Positions 12,600 to 25,222 are shown, counted from the first letter of the stretch. The stretch is DNA of 64,000 bases from Laetiporus sulphureus 93-53 (GCF_001632365.1 NW_024468531.1:98404-162403); one strand, 5' to 3'. Notes: a model not told the origin generated them from the letters alone. Made by a program: numbers and translations.

Positions 12600-14444
12600 C
12601 TACCACGGACGCCAAGCGCGCTTTTCTGGATTGTAAGACTGGTCGTCCGGAGCTGCGCCGACGTGATGCCTCTCAACGAGTCGCTCCGAAAAATCACGCA
12701 TGGATTCAGTGAGGAGGGGAGGAGGCGGACGCATCGATTGTCGGTCCCAGATGGGAGATAGCTGAGCTGATAGGCTGCTCTTTGCGGCTGGGATGTCGTT
12801 GGCTGCCGGGCGGTCAAGAGACGTTGGGATTAGAGGAGAGACTGTAGAGACCGAGCTGGCGGGGGACGAGGAGGTCAGAGACGGCACGCGACCATGACCA
12901 AATGATGGATCGGAGCTACACGTTCGATGGCCGCGTCAGCCCACGCGTCCCCAGAATAATTGCACACGTCTCTCACCGTAAGTCGGGGATCGTATGGCGG
13001 CGCTGATGAGAAAGCGACTCAGCACTACTGTGAGGCTCCTCATCCTCGGCCTGTAGACGTCTTAGGATGGCTATGGAGTCGTCGAAACCGTGGTGGCGCC
13101 CGGCGTCCATTGCGGAGATAGGCGGAAGTGTGATGGCTCCTGAGCGTTCACAATCCTCTCCTCGAGCCTGAATCGAAGGCAGATTTATAGCAGCTGAATG
13201 GAGGGAGCGATGGGCGGCCTCGTGAGATGACAATGGATTATGAGGATAAGGAGAGTATCGCATAGAAGCGCCCCCGTCCGAAGACGGCGACCTCCCGCGA
13301 TGACTGTCCAGTTCGCGCGAGCTATACAACGGCGTTGCGGAGTACGAAGGATGTTGAGCCCTCTCGACGTACGGAACATGGAGCATAACTGGCGACTCGG
13401 ATTGTACCGCCGGTAGGCAACCTGTTGACGCTGGCCCATGGTACAAAGGCGGCTGATTGAGTGGACGAGACGACATTTGACCACTGTGAGCGTTTGGAGT
13501 GGCAATCGGTAGGGAGGATCCAGGAACAGGGGAGATCACCGTCCAGCTATGCCTCGAATCGCCCACGTCGCCTTGATAGGTACGACGGGCTCTACGTTTC
13601 CCGGTACCCGGGCTGACAATCTGGCCATATCCTGGTTGGTCTGGGGATAAACATGTGTTGGGAAAGTTCGGGCTAACAGAGCATGGTCAGCTATTGTCTT
13701 AACAGGAAGTTGATAGCCGAGAACTCACCCGAACAGTGGCACAAGATCGTGGCGGATAGTCCACGCGACACTACGTATGTTGTAGTCGGCGACACGACGC
13801 CTTGATGGTGGGCAAGCCAGCGACTCACCGGCGTGCTAAACGAAGCGCAATTTCGTAAGGCATCCATGTGCCTTGAATCTTCAAGTAGCCCCCACGCACG
13901 CGACGCAGTCGTGACGCGAGATCCGGCTGTGAGTCTATGATCTTGACGATGTCAGCTGCAACACCAAGCGTTTAGTGCCTGAGCGAGAGTTCGCAAACCC
14001 ATTGAGCATACCTTTATTGTTGCCTAAAGCTGTAATACAAACACCATACCAAATTAGTAAGCTGCTCGAACGGTTAGGTTTTGTGAGCCTCTATTGACCT
14101 TTCCAGATGCCAGTCCAGAGGACATAACCGTCATCCATGTCAAGCATGATCCATTGACCGTTCAGCGGGTACTCGTACACAGGTCTGAACACGACGTCAG
14201 TATACAGAAAACGCCCCTTGACAGCCCCAGCTCACATATAACCTCGAGGATCATTGCTTGTAATATAGCGACCTTTGGTGACATGATGATTGGGGCTTGC
14301 ATACGGGCGGAACCGCGGTCCCACGTTGGGCTGTTCGGTGCTCGCAGAAGGCATTGGATCCTATGACGAGAAGTTGACTCAGTTCATACGCTGATGTGTG
14401 TATCACCCAACGACTGAACTCACCAAGAGTAAGCCAGACGACAT
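12600..14444 (-). CDS. APSES/KilA-N type transcription factor (Xbp1-like layout)
   Basis: The start is ATG 14444-14442 (MSSGLLL), followed by an intron into DPMPSASTEQPN. Alternatively the ATG at 14354 may be used. Spliced exons give YPLNGQWIMLDMDDGYVLWTG (with IWK), LGNNK, then ADIVKIIDSQPDLASRLRRV, RGGYLKIQGTWMPYEIALRL and VAWTIRHDLVPLFG. The order is a TGIWK-type strand, a helix pair, an R[KR]VRGGxLKIQGTWxP turn, and a final [IR]RxxLVPLFG helix. This is the APSES/KilA-N DNA-binding fold, nearest to the Xbp1-type subgroup. The C-terminal ~300 residues are Ser/Pro/His-rich and disordered, with a conserved-looking DSIAILRRLQAEDEE segment. The last exon follows a GTGAGA..GTGTAG intron and stops at 12602-12600. 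The protein should act in the nucleus; targets are unknown. Confidence 0.85.
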
Positions 14445-15668
14445 GCTGGCGGAACGATTACGTCCCAGGGCCATTGACCTGCGACGCGGGTGAGGGAGTG
14501 GTCAAGGATTGCGGACAAATAGAAAAACAGAGTTCATCAGCTCACCTCAATAGGAGCGATTTGAGACTCAGCGCGCGGGGATCACGACGTGAACGAAACT
14601 GCGGAACAGAGGCGCAGAACACCACGATAAGGCGAGACCTGTTTCTCAATAGGGATAGCAACGCACGCAGTACCGACGGGAGATTACGACTGATGGGCTT
14701 TCATCACCGATGCGACAAGAATATATAGTCACAGCGGCTCTGGCTTCGAACCGTCGCCGAGTCGTTCCCTTCGAAAGGAAGGGCTGCTAGAAACTGTGAC
14801 AGATTAGGCACCGAGCCTCGGCTGGACCGGTTAGATACAGAAATTCGGACCACGATCAGAAATGTGGTGCAGTCAGATCCACATCTGCGAGCACACCCGC
14901 CGTGGTCGGTCTTTCGCGGGACGCTGGCAGTAGTCCGGTTAATAAGCTCAAGCCGCCGAAGACGAAGGCGAGGGGTGGTTTCCCCGCAGCCGCAATTGAT
15001 GGATATCCACTTCCCTCATTGACCCACGGTGGCGACTGCTACTCGACGTGATGTATGGATCGCTCAGTCGACACACACGCTGACGAGATGTCATCTGGGG
15101 CAGGGGATGCCCGGTGCTTGCTGCGGACGGGGCTGATATTCGATTAAGCGGTGGCAAGGCCCAAGCTCAACTGTCGGTGTCAAGTGAGCGGCGGCTTAGC
15201 GGAGGGTCACGTACGCATGTGTCCATGTGGCAAGAAAATAGAGTTGTATGTTGGCTAAGCACCTGGCGGGTCGGAGTGAACGACAGGCTATACACATTCT
15301 GTTGCTTCTAGTGGACGCCCGGAAGGATTGGGGCCCGGGCGGCCGCTGCCAGGGTGAACCGACCAAAAGCGGAAAGAGGGACTACACGCCTTTAGTCTTC
15401 GATCAAGTTGCAGATCCTCCGGCCTCGAGGGCGAAGACGAATACGTCACGGGGAGGATGACCCTGAGACCTTACACCTTTATCCCGCCCGTGCCTTGTCC
15501 TCGTGGCCGCCACCCTCGACTGCGGCCCCGAACGGAACCGAGATCGTGCGAACCAGCCCCGCCGGCACGCGTTCGCTCACATGAGGCTGCCAATGTCCAT
15601 CAATGTCAATCGCGTATACTATATAGCACAGTAGGCAGTTTCCGAGCCACGCCATCCTGCACGACAAA
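14445..15668. other. Intergenic spacer with no supported gene
   Basis: This is the 5' region of the APSES factor and the 3' flank of ornithine decarboxylase. Only short frames without splice support or domains are present. Confidence 0.4.
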
Positions 15669-17294
15669 CTAACTTTCAAACGCCCTCAGCACATCCCGCA
15701 CCTCCACCGCGCTGACTCCGCTCCCAGCGGTATAGATAACCTTGCTGACGTCGAACCCATTGAACTGGCTCGCCGCACACAGGGTGTATGCCCCCATGTT
15801 GTCAAACGCAAGCCAATCTCCGACCTGCAGGCTGCTGGGAAGCTGCGTCACCGGACAGACGCAGTCGATAGAATCGCAAGTCGGACCCCACACGCTGCTT
15901 GCACGGAGAGGCACGCTCGCGGGCACATGGAAAGAGCCGTTCAGCGATAGCACATACGGCTGCGGAGCTTGGTGATCAAATAGAATGCAATTGAAGGACC
16001 CATAGACGCCATCGTTGATGTAGTCTGAAGTTGAGCTTTAGTCAGCGAAATGGTACCAAGGTCCGACCAAATGAGACAGACGCACACATCACCCTAGGGT
16101 GCTCAGGGTCCACATCATCCTCAGGGGAATCTTCTTCCAAAGTCGGAGGTGCGCGACGAGCGATCACATTCACCGCGATACTGAATGCCTTGGAGACGTA
16201 GAACCTGCCAGGCTCCGCAATTATTCTGATGTGGGCCCTGTCCGGGAAGTGCTCATTGATCGCATTCTTCAGAATGGAAGCTGTAGTCTCGAAGGTGTCA
16301 TCCTCGAAGCCACCTCCAACGTCGAGGAGGGTAAAATCATACCCGACTTCTTTGCCCATGTCGAATGCCGAACGAGCGCGCATGACGGCGTCTGCGAAAG
16401 CCAACGAATCGTAGCACCCACTTCCCACATGGAAACTCACACCAACGACATCCAATCCCAGCTCCTTCGCCTTTCCCAGCAACGAAGGCACAGTGACAAG
16501 CGGCGCGCCAAACTTCAGGCCCAGCCTGCACAGGCTCTTTGAGTCATCTGTTAGGATGCGCACGACCAGTTTGGCAGATGGATGGCAGCGTGCGATCTTG
16601 TATAGTTCGTCGGTGTTGTCGAATGTCATCATGTCAACGCCAGCCTTGGCTGCGTTACGGATGAAGGACACGGCTTTGCATGGGTTCGCGAAGACGATCC
16701 TGGAGGGGTCGACGCCGACGTTCGTAACTTGCGATATTTCTCCCATGGAAGCGCAGTCGAACCCTGCGCCGAGGCCCGCGAGAAGGCGTAGGACAAAGGG
16801 GTCGGGGTTGCATTTGATAGCTAGCCAACAACCAACTCAGACATGACGTTGACAGGTCAGGGCTCAGACTTACCATAGAAAGGTTGGATTTCCGGCAGGT
16901 TGGCCATCCATCGCTTGTGTTGCTGCAGCACTCGGCTGAGATCTGCCACGAAGAACGCCTTCTCTGCGTCGCTCTCGCCGGCGATGGCAAGATGAAGGGC
17001 GTTTATAACGCCATTCCTTAGATGGATATTCGGGTGCCCACGAAGCAGAGGGGGGAGTCCAGGAATGGTCACATCGGCATCATCCTGAGCTTCGCCATCC
17101 TGAGTGTTCGCAAGGGGGGTATCGTGCCCGTGGGCGATATGGGGGGCGGTTATCAAACCATTGATCAATGCATTCGCCAATATCCTCTCCTGGTGGGAAC
17201 GCGGAAACGAGGCTGGAAGAGACGAGGAGCACGCATTCACATCGTACTCAAAAGCAACAGGGCTTAGAGCGGCGAGAACCTCAAGTTGAGACAT
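15669..17294 (-). CDS. SPE1: Ornithine decarboxylase
   Basis: This enzyme converts ornithine to putrescine, the first step of polyamine synthesis, using pyridoxal phosphate in the cytosol. There are three exons: 17294 to about 16874, 16820 to about 16095, and about 16023 to 15669. The first junction (GGTAAGT donor, GGCTAG acceptor) builds the PLP-lysine motif FYAIKCNPDP, with the Lys at about residue 143. Also visible are SFHVGSGC (PLP phosphate contact), DVGGGFEDD, IIAEPGRFYV, YINDGVYGSFNC and the active-site Cys motif WGPTCDSID. The C-terminus VRDVLRAFES ends at 15671-15669. The ~70-residue N-terminal extension before the barrel is normal for fungal ODC. Every residue I know to be catalytic is present. 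Antizyme-type control is usual for the family but cannot be seen here. Confidence 0.96.
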
Positions 17295-18211
17295 TGATTC
17301 CGGTACAGGAATAGGTTCTGGAGAACCAGTGAGACGAAGAAGCGAACCTATATCGGCTGTTTTGAATGAATAAGAGAGCAGGGCTATGGTCCAAAGTTGC
17401 TTCAGATGAGCGAAGGCGGAAAGGTTGAATGCGCAAAGTGGTCAACGGATTTGAACCCGAAATTACCGAGCCTACCGCCGTAGCGGACTAGGGACGGTAA
17501 ATGGGTTGCGTCAGTGGCGGTGGGGTGTCCTCGCTTTTGAGCGAGGATGAAACTGTTTCGAGAAGCTGTTGAAGTTGGCCGGGTAGAGAAGCGGAATATA
17601 GTGAGCGAGGCAGTGAAACCTTTTCGACGTGCGTACTTCAGAATCGTGTAAGCCTGTCAGGGAGGTTCTCCTAAACAAAAACCGGTGAGCATCCGATAAC
17701 CAGAATAAATGTCGAAGCCGGACGGACCGCGGACAGATGACCACCTTGGAACCAACAGTCAGAAAAGCAGGACAGCACAACTGAAGCTCTGTTACGTACT
17801 CAAGGGTCAAGAGACGAAGATCGTCGTTTCGCGCCTGGTCAGGAATGGTGGCAGGAACGGGTCTCTGTGTCGCAGCTACAGAAAGCAGGACGACGACAGA
17901 GGACAAAAGGTTGCGGGAGTCTTGCTGAGCGTTGCGGGCGACGGGAGGGGGCCGTGCACGAGTCGCGTCCACAGTTTTTCTGTCATCGATTACACTGTCT
18001 CGGCGTTCCCCGACACTGCCATGTGCGCTGCAGTGAGCCAATTGTGGCACAGCAAAATTAGCTCCAGCACTCGCATGGCGGTGCACATATCGGACCGCCG
18101 TGAAGGCTCGAAAGCGCAAATCACATACTGGTCGCTACATAGTACACGAGATTTGTGCTAACGGTTACTATACAGTGCGAAGCATGCATCTATCGCAAGC
18201 TCCGTATATCA
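17295..18211. other. Spacer between ODC 5' end and PTPA 3' end
   Basis: No gene is supported. Long overlapping frames on both strands (17511-18161) show no domain and no splice logic. A GGTTCAAATC stretch near 17450 (minus) resembles a tRNA T-arm, but no matching acceptor or anticodon arm was found. Confidence 0.35.
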
Positions 18212-19787
18212 TCATGCTTTTCCACCGACTTCGTTACCGTTATCATGATGATCTCTTCGACTGAGAGCGGCACTATCGCTAGTAACAGTAGTGGTGCTGG
18301 CCGTAGTGGGAGGACCCATATGACTTGGACCTGAACGCGGCCGCAAACTCGTGCTAGCGGTCGGTCCTAAGGGCATACGGGACGGCACTATGGACCCACA
18401 GGCATCTGGCCTATTGTGGTGTGGATAGGGATCTGAATACCTGGTTGCGACCGAAGTGGAGTGACTCGGAAACGGTGTGATACTTGCCATGTTAGCTGCT
18501 GGATCTACTATAGATGAATGCCGAGCAGTTGGTGTACGCCCTCCAAGGGAAGCGTGGGATGATGAAGAGGAAGTCGCTTGTTCTTGCGAGTGTGGGACGT
18601 GAGAAGCGACAACCGTGTCCCAATCGAGCAGACCCCCTAGAGGTAAGTGCTGTACCACGACGCGCTTGCCCAGCACTTCTGCCTACAGGGACGGATAAAG
18701 GATAATCATAAGTGAAGGTGGTCTTGGATAACGGAACCCTGCGCGTACCTCGTACATCTTGAATAACCCTGAATTTACCTTGGCCCAGGAAGCAACTCCG
18801 ACAGCGATAGAATGAAGCTGAGATGAATGTTCATGGAAGGGACCATGCTTCACCTCATGGATACGCATGATCTGCATGAAGTATAAGTTGGTCGCCGGCA
18901 GAGGTGAGCGCAGTACGGCTGAGACAGGAATTTCAGTCTGATCTATAAAGTAAACGTAATTAGACGAAAGTCAACGAATCTGTTAGAGCAAACTCACCTC
19001 GCAACTGCCCACTGCCGAATATGTAGCCAAGGAAGTGCGAATCGTCTAAGCCCCAGACACCATGACTTCCGGCTGGTTCCAGATTATAGACGTCTTGCAA
19101 ACGCCAACAGAGACGCAGATAGCGGACGAACACACAGAGCACGAGTTCCCGCTCGTAAATCGGTTCAGGCAAGAAGAAGCGAATTAGCGTAAGGCACAAT
19201 AGAAGCAGCGCGAAGGACGCTTCGTGACCCGATCCGTAATCCATGCGGATAAACGAACCGAAGGACGTAAGGAAGTACGGTACCACATATGGTATGGCTG
19301 GGTGTAGCTGTGCGGGGAGTAACGAGGTCAGAAGAGTATCGGCTTCCTATGTGACCATCAGACGGGGCGTCTCACAAAAAGGTGGAAGAGATGCGTACGG
19401 TTTCCAAGCGTCTGCCCCAAGAACGAAACGCAAGGTTACCAAATCGCTGCGGAGTGGGTAGAGGAGGGATCTCATCGATCCAACGGTCTAGCATATCCAG
19501 TGTAGAGATCATCAATGCTGTCGCCTGCGCAAGGGTCCTCAAATATTGAGTTTGATAAGATAGACAAGACGGCGACTCACTTCAGACATTGGCTCAATCC
19601 AGGGCAAGGTGTAACCCACAACAGATTCGTTAAGGCGCCGGAGGAACAAGCCATAGTCCCGGTATCCGCGAGTTGATTTCCAGCGTTCCACATCATAGTC
19701 TGTATGTATTCTTTTTGATGGCAGGTCGCTTACGAGAAGCTCTTGAATGGAGACTTCGCGAAGAGCAGGTAGGGCTGCCATAGACAT
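18212..19787 (-). CDS. Serine/threonine phosphatase 2A activator (PTPA, peptidyl-prolyl isomerase)
   Basis: The start is ATG 19787 (MSMAALPALREV) and the stop is at 18214-18212. Exon 1 reads DYDVERWKSTRGYRDYGLFL and RRLNESVVGYTLPWIEPMSE. Later exons give RLYP-like LHPAIPYVVPYFLTSFGSFI, then RMDYGSGHEASFALLLLCL. These are followed by WGLDDSHFLGYIFGSGQLR, then HEVKHGPFHEHSSQLHSI, WAKVNSGLFKMYEAEVLGK and QHLPLGGLLDW. These are the PTPA blocks in order, including the GSFGxxxRxDYGxGHE segment and the VQHLPLG end block. Family members (Rrd1/Rrd2 in yeast) reactivate PP2A-type phosphatases and have prolyl isomerase activity. A ~130-residue Ser/Thr/Pro-rich tail follows the conserved core, longer than in yeast Rrd1. 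I cannot tell whether this is the RRD1 or RRD2 orthologue. Confidence 0.94.
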
Positions 19788-20303
19788 TATACCACGTCGT
19801 GATGCCCGGGTAAATCAAAGTTTCGGTACAGCACCCGTGCAATCTTCTGTGCGGATAAATTTGCTTCACGTCTCGAAGGAAAAGCCAGGTTCCTGCATCG
19901 TCGTGACAACCTCAGCATCGTCTCTCAGTGACACGGAACTCATCGCACTGAGTGATTATTCCTTACGCACGGAGTGGATAGCACGTCGTAAATTTCTGCG
20001 ACCAGTGTGTCGAAGCCTTTTGAGCAGGAGCAACGGATTTTCTGCCTGATAATCAGGCCTGCAGCACAGCCGCGAAGGCTCGTACTGAACTTATGGCAAG
20101 TTGTGGCAACACGTTCACATCTCAACACCTGACCGGAAATGAGTGTGCACGTGATCGGGTGTACCAACGCGACGCGCGGGCAAACAGATCCTCGGCGCTC
20201 GTGAGCTGGACATTTGTGGCGCTGGCGAACAGTGAACTCCGAGCTTGCAATCTTCAGCATCCCACTCATTGAGCAAGATTCCGCGCTAAGACGCTCTCCT
20301 GAT
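19788..20303. promoter_or_regulatory. Divergent intergenic region, PTPA / KU70
   Basis: A 516-bp spacer separates the start codons of PTPA (-) and KU70 (+). It must carry both promoters. I see no coding frame worth calling and no motif I can name with confidence. Confidence 0.55.
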
Positions 20304-23300
20304 ATGGGTGCTTACGACGAGTGGAACAGGGTTGATGAAGATGAGGAGGATGAGTTGGAAGATTATTCGGTCAGTAGTATGCGATCAAAAGTCGTTGTTG
20401 ACAGAAAGTTTATGAATGAAGTTCCCTTAGTACCTTGAAGCAAAAAGAGATGTCATTTTGTTCTGCATTGACTGCTCATCCTCCATGCTGGAACTGTACG
20501 ACGACCCCAAGTACGAGAATGTGCAGACGTGCCACCTGCTCACCGCGTTAGAAGCTGCTATGCAGATCCAGAAGAAGAAGGTTGTGGTAGGACCGGACGA
20601 TGCTGTTGGGATAATGCTTTTCAATACGGTAAGCTGTGTTATATATTAAGTACAGCTCGCAATATGACCCGCTGTGCTGAATAGACCAGGAGGAATGAAA
20701 CCAGCGGCGAGGGTTCAGAAATTAAGCAGGGAACTTATGTGTACCAGCCAATCAGTACTATCAATGCTCCTGGGGTACAGGAACTCATTCGACTTTTGGA
20801 CGGTTCGTTTAGAAGCATAGAAGTGTTGCCAATTTACAATGTTAACTCCTCCCTCAGCTGCTCGAGAAGATCCGAGCTATTTGCGTGAGACATTCCAGCC
20901 GATGACGGGCTCTCGTGTAGCTATGGGGGATGTCTTTACTAGCTGCAATTGGGTGTTTCGGGACAGGTGAGGCCCGTATGTTATTGACTGGCAGAATTCG
21001 CTTGATGTAGACTGCGTTGCAGAGCGCCTAGATCAGCGACGAAACGCGTCTTCCTCATCACGGACGAAGACAACCCACATTCAGGACCTGCAAGAGACAG
21101 ACTTGTCATAGCTGCAAGAACTACACTCATCGTCCGTGCATCTTCAAATGCAGGTCTCTGTTGAGCTTGGTGTTGACTTCCAGGTTAGGATTTGGTACAG
21201 GCAGGAATCACGGTGGAGCCATTTTTTATCGCTACTGAGGAGAAGGGTTTTGACAAATCCAAGTTCTATTCCGTACGTTCCAATTGGATATGTTCCTTCA
21301 CAGTCTCTCTGACTTTGCTATCATCACGCGTTGGAAAGTCTGTGCTCCTTCCTAGCAACATCGTAGACGACGATGAAAATAATGCCGCGGTCCTTCCCGA
21401 GTCGATATCAATTACTCGAATTGAAGACCTTCTGGCACAAATGCGTTTCCATGAGGTACCAAAACGTGCACAGTTTACCGTGCCGTTCGAATTGGCACAA
21501 GAATTCGTCATTGGTGTCAAAGGGTATGTCCCAGCAGGCTGTTTCCGCCGACCATACTGAATCATGATTCCCCACAGGTATAGCCTCGTGACTGAGCAGA
21601 AGAAGGGCTCGTACAGATACTTCATTGACCTCGAAGATAGGATGGAAGTCGTCGCATCCAGAACTGTTTACGTCGATGAGGCATGATCGTCCTCACCGCT
21701 TGTATGTTTTCCAGGACTCTTCTAACTTACCATGCAGGGCGAACAAGCGGAGGTGGACAAAACAAAGGTCCTGTATGGCATGGAACTGGGAGCGGTCGCT
21801 GCCATAGAAGAGGCGCAAGAAGAGTCGGACCGAGAAGGCATGTTGGGCACCCGTGTCATAGCTGCAAATAGCCGGGTATGTCTTGACCTTTGAGGGCTCT
21901 GCTGACTTCGTGCTTACAGCTTCCAGGTCTTCTACACCGCGGATGAATTGCGATCCTTCCGGACAATGGGATTAGACCCTAGTAAGATTGCCCACCCGCC
22001 GACAGTGTCAGCTGTTAGACTCTGTTGCTTGATGCCAATTGCAGCGATCAGATTACTTGGCTTTAAAGATCAGTCGGAGCTCGCCTTCGAAGACAATGTC
22101 AAACATTCCCTTTTCATTTATCCGGACGAAATGGTCTGTGAAACAGACCCTTTTGTTCTCGCGCCATCTGCTCATCACGCACCGTCTGGTAGAACTATTC
22201 GGGCAGTAAGCGCACATTCAGCGCGCTCTTGAAGACCATGCTCCGTAAGAAAAAGATCGCTTTGGTGCTTGCCGTCACCCGGCGCAACGCCATCCCCACA
22301 TTCTACGCGATGCTTCCTCAGGTACGTCCATTTGTCCATGCCCGCGTTTCTCACACTACGGGCATGCGGACGAGCCCGAATGCTGCGCTACCAGACATCC
22401 CTTTGACTGCTTCCGCGATCGTGGGAGCGCCCGGAAAAATCTTCGTGCTGACGGTTGCGAATTGCCGCAGGCAGAGAAGGTCGAGGAAGGGGGATGGCAC
22501 GAGCCGCCGGGTTTCCATCTCATACCGCTCCCATTTGCGGATGACATCCGGCCCGCTCCCATCACAGAGGGCGCTCGCGGTACGTATCTCAGAACTCTGT
22601 CCGCTAGTGATGCTAAGCATTCTCGTCCTCTCCTCCCTCGGCACGTTTTCATTGATTCGACGCTGATCAATTGGCCGCTAAAGCATCTGATGAACTGAAG
22701 GACGCGGCACGCAAGTGGATAGACAAGCTGGGTGTCAAAAATGGCACATATCCGCCTGACGCCTATCCGAATCCTGGTAAGATCTGGCCCCTGTCACGCA
22801 TCTTTATGCGCTCGCTTATGGCATCTATGATCCGTGGTTTCGTGCTACTCCCGCGCAGCATTGGCGTATCACAATGCGCAGCTGGAAGCAAGCGCGTTCC
22901 GCGAAGAATTTGATCCCGCGGCGTTCGAGGATCTGACGGTGCCGAAGTACGACATGTTGCACAAGGTACCGTCCATGAACGTTTTCGCGGCTCTCATTTC
23001 CTCGGATAACGTTATGATGGACCCTTTCGTCCGATGACAGCGTGCCGGAACACTGATGAGTGCTTGGAAACATGCCTTGCCCAGTGACGGCATCGCAGCT
23101 CCCGTTCCCTCGCCGACCGGATCGAAACGCAAAGCAGTGCGTCATCTTAGAGTTATGCCCTTTCGGCGACACCAAATTAAGGACACCTGCCACTAATTTA
23201 CAGGACATCAGCGTAGACGAGGCGGAAGTCCGTAGCAAGCACGAAGTGGGTACATTAGACAAGGTATGCTGACCATGCTCTGATAAGAGTGTCGACCACG

Positions 23301-23586
23301 CTAATTGTAGGAAATATAGCTCCGAGTGGATCAGCTCAGGGTGGGTCCGTCTTAAAATGATGACGAGTGCGAAGTTCCAGGTTTGCGGTAGATGCTGCAG
23401 GCATCTCGTCATCTGGGAACAGCCCTGATGCTTTTCTGACTGCAAATTGCTAACGTGCGCTTGAATCTTATCATGGCTAACGAACGGGGTCGTTAGGAAT
23501 TCTTGAAAAGCAAGAGTCAACCGATGTCAGGGAGGAAGGCAGAACTTGTCGAACGTGTTTCAGATTGGCTGAATGAGAATGCATGA
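20304..23586 (+). CDS. KU70: ATP-dependent DNA helicase II subunit Ku70
   Basis: This is the Ku heterodimer subunit that binds broken DNA ends for non-homologous end joining and telomere upkeep in the nucleus. The start is ATG 20304 (MGAYDEWNRVDEDEEDE). The first intron is 20369-20430 and leads into YLEAKRDVILFCIDCSSSM, the start of the vWA-like alpha/beta domain. That domain continues with VGPDDAVGIMLFNT, FLITDEDNPHSG and AGITVEPFFIATEE. The Ku core barrel includes PFELAQEFVIGVKGYSLVTE, KKGSYRYFIDLED and FYTADELRSFRTMGLDPSKI. Further blocks include IRLLGFKDQSEL and FIYPDEM. The C-terminal arm follows (HPFE-like LPFADDIRP). The extreme C-terminus is a SAP helix pair, FLKSKSQPMSGRKAELVERV, ending at 23584-23586. 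About ten or more introns are present, and some middle edges (22200-23480) are approximate. No breaks were seen. Confidence 0.95.
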
Positions 23587-24028
23587 CGGCGCTCTCGCTG
23601 GCGACCACTCTAGCTGCGTTCGCGCTATTTATACAGTCCCGCCTCGTTCCTGTGTTGTCTAGCATTATGCAGCTCATAGTTGGACGATGTGTTCGTGCCA
23701 CCTGTCCCCATCATTGACAATTCTATTGCATCTGTGAGCAATCTGCTTGCGCCATGTACCTTCGGACATCGGTGTGAGCCATTGAGACGAAACGCCGATG
23801 ATTACTACTGCCTCGGCGACGAGAGTGAGCGTACGGACAAGAGTATGTGGCCAACCAGAAAGTGCCTATCGTCAAGCCTTCGGATCTAGCCGAATTGCGC
23901 CATCTTCATCTTATCAGACCGAGGCGGTTTGTCAGGAGCCCGCCGTATACTACCTGCTCGTCGCGCTCGCTTTCGTTTGTTCTCGCACCACCCAGCACTA
24001 TTGGATTGCGCACTTAAGCCTAGCAGAC
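23587..24028. other. Spacer KU70 - glutaredoxin
   Basis: A 442-bp spacer between two tandem plus-strand genes. It presumably holds the KU70 3' end and the glutaredoxin promoter. I see no coding evidence. Confidence 0.4.
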
Positions 24029-24853
24029 ATGACGGCTCTTCCAGAGAACTACAAGGAAATTACCTCTGCCGAGCATTTTCAGGGCTTGCTCTCTGCGGAT
24101 CTGCAGCGGGTCTCTTTGATCAATTTCTGGGCTCCATGGGCAGAGCCATGCAAGCAGATGAACGAGGTTGTGCTGGAACTTGCACGGAAGTACCCTCAGC
24201 TGCTTGTCCTTCAAGTGAGTTGCAGTGGCTTCATCAAAATGGGGCTGATCAGGTTGATCGAATGGGCCACAGGTAGAGGCCGAGTCACAGTCTGATATCG
24301 CTGAATCATTTGAGATCGAGGCCGTGCCTGCGTTCATCGTCCTCAGGGTGGGTCATGCTTTGTCCTTGCGTGAAGCAACTGCTCACAAACGCGGTTTTAA
24401 CAGGGGCATACACTGCTCGCTCGCATATCTGGTGCCGACGCCACTGCTCTCACAGAGGCAGTCGCCACCCACACGCGTCCTGCGTCGTCTGTGAAGGCTC
24501 TTTCCCAGACAGACCGTGCGCCTGCTGACCCCGAGAAGGAGGAGACACCGGAGGAGCTCAACGCTCGTCTGGGGCGTCTCATGGCGACGGACAAGGTCGT
24601 TCTCTTCATGAAGGGCGAGCCTGATGCACCTCGCTGCGGATTTTCCCGGCGTATGGTCGCATTGCTGCGCGATCAGGGGGCACAGTTCTCCCACTTTGAC
24701 ATCCTGTCGGACGACAAAGTGCGGTCGGGCTTGAAGGTACTAAACAACTGGCCGACTTTCCCGCAGTTGATCGTCAACGGCGAGTTCGTCGGTGGTCTTG
24801 ATATAGTGCAGGAAATGGTGGAGAATGGAGAGCTGAAGGATATGCTGGCATGA
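24029..24853 (+). CDS. GRX4: Monothiol glutaredoxin, Grx3/Grx4 (PICOT) type
   Basis: The product is 236 aa from three exons. Introns are about 24213-24271 (GTGAGT..CCACAG) and about 24346-24402 (GTGGGT..AACAG). Residues 1-110 form a thioredoxin-like domain with FWAPWAEPC, where the usual CGPC is reduced to a single Cys41. Residues ~140-236 form one glutaredoxin domain with the monothiol CGFS motif at 165-168. Other glutaredoxin blocks are KGEPDAPRCGFS, NNWPTFPQLIVNGEFVGGLD and the C-terminal helix GELKDML. Grx3/4 proteins bind a [2Fe-2S] cluster with glutathione, deliver iron-sulfur units in the cytosol and nucleus, and signal iron status to transcription regulators. The one-Trx plus one-Grx layout is the fungal form; animal PICOT has two or three Grx domains. 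Confidence 0.95.
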
Positions 24854-25222
24854 GCGATGTTTTCAAATAGTGTAGTCTCATTTTTTTCCTTCTCAGGATG
24901 TAACTGTCATGTTGTTGGCATTGTTTCTATATCACAGATGTATGCATACTCGATGAAGCCTGGACAATCGTGCTGCTTCCGGTTTGTGTGCTCCGCTTGG
25001 TCGAATCAACACTGCGGTGCGCGAAACGCCACAAGACACTCATCCAGCACTCTAGAACGTACAAGTCGCGGAAGAAGTGATATTACATATCGCCCCAAAT
25101 CCATATGGCTGCAGCCCTAAGATACTAGATGAATGGGCAATAGCAGTACTGCAGGCCAGCGTAGTCTCTGTACCAAGCGACCTTCAGTGTCTGTGTTCCT
25201 CTTGGGTGACGAACTAAACCCC
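24854..25222. other. 3' flank of glutaredoxin gene
   Basis: No coding evidence. A T-rich stretch just after the stop is compatible with a 3' untranslated region. Confidence 0.35.

Noticed and set aside
14730..14770. Second GGTTCGAA tRNA-like T-loop (minus)
   Set aside because: The T-stem does not pair and no cloverleaf can be drawn.
17440..17500. tRNA-like T-arm (GGTTCAAATC on the minus strand)
   Set aside because: No pairing acceptor strand or anticodon arm at the right distance, and stems are weak.
17511..18161. Overlapping long frames on both strands upstream of ODC
   Set aside because: No domain, no splice signals and mutual overlap; looks like chance in GC-rich sequence.
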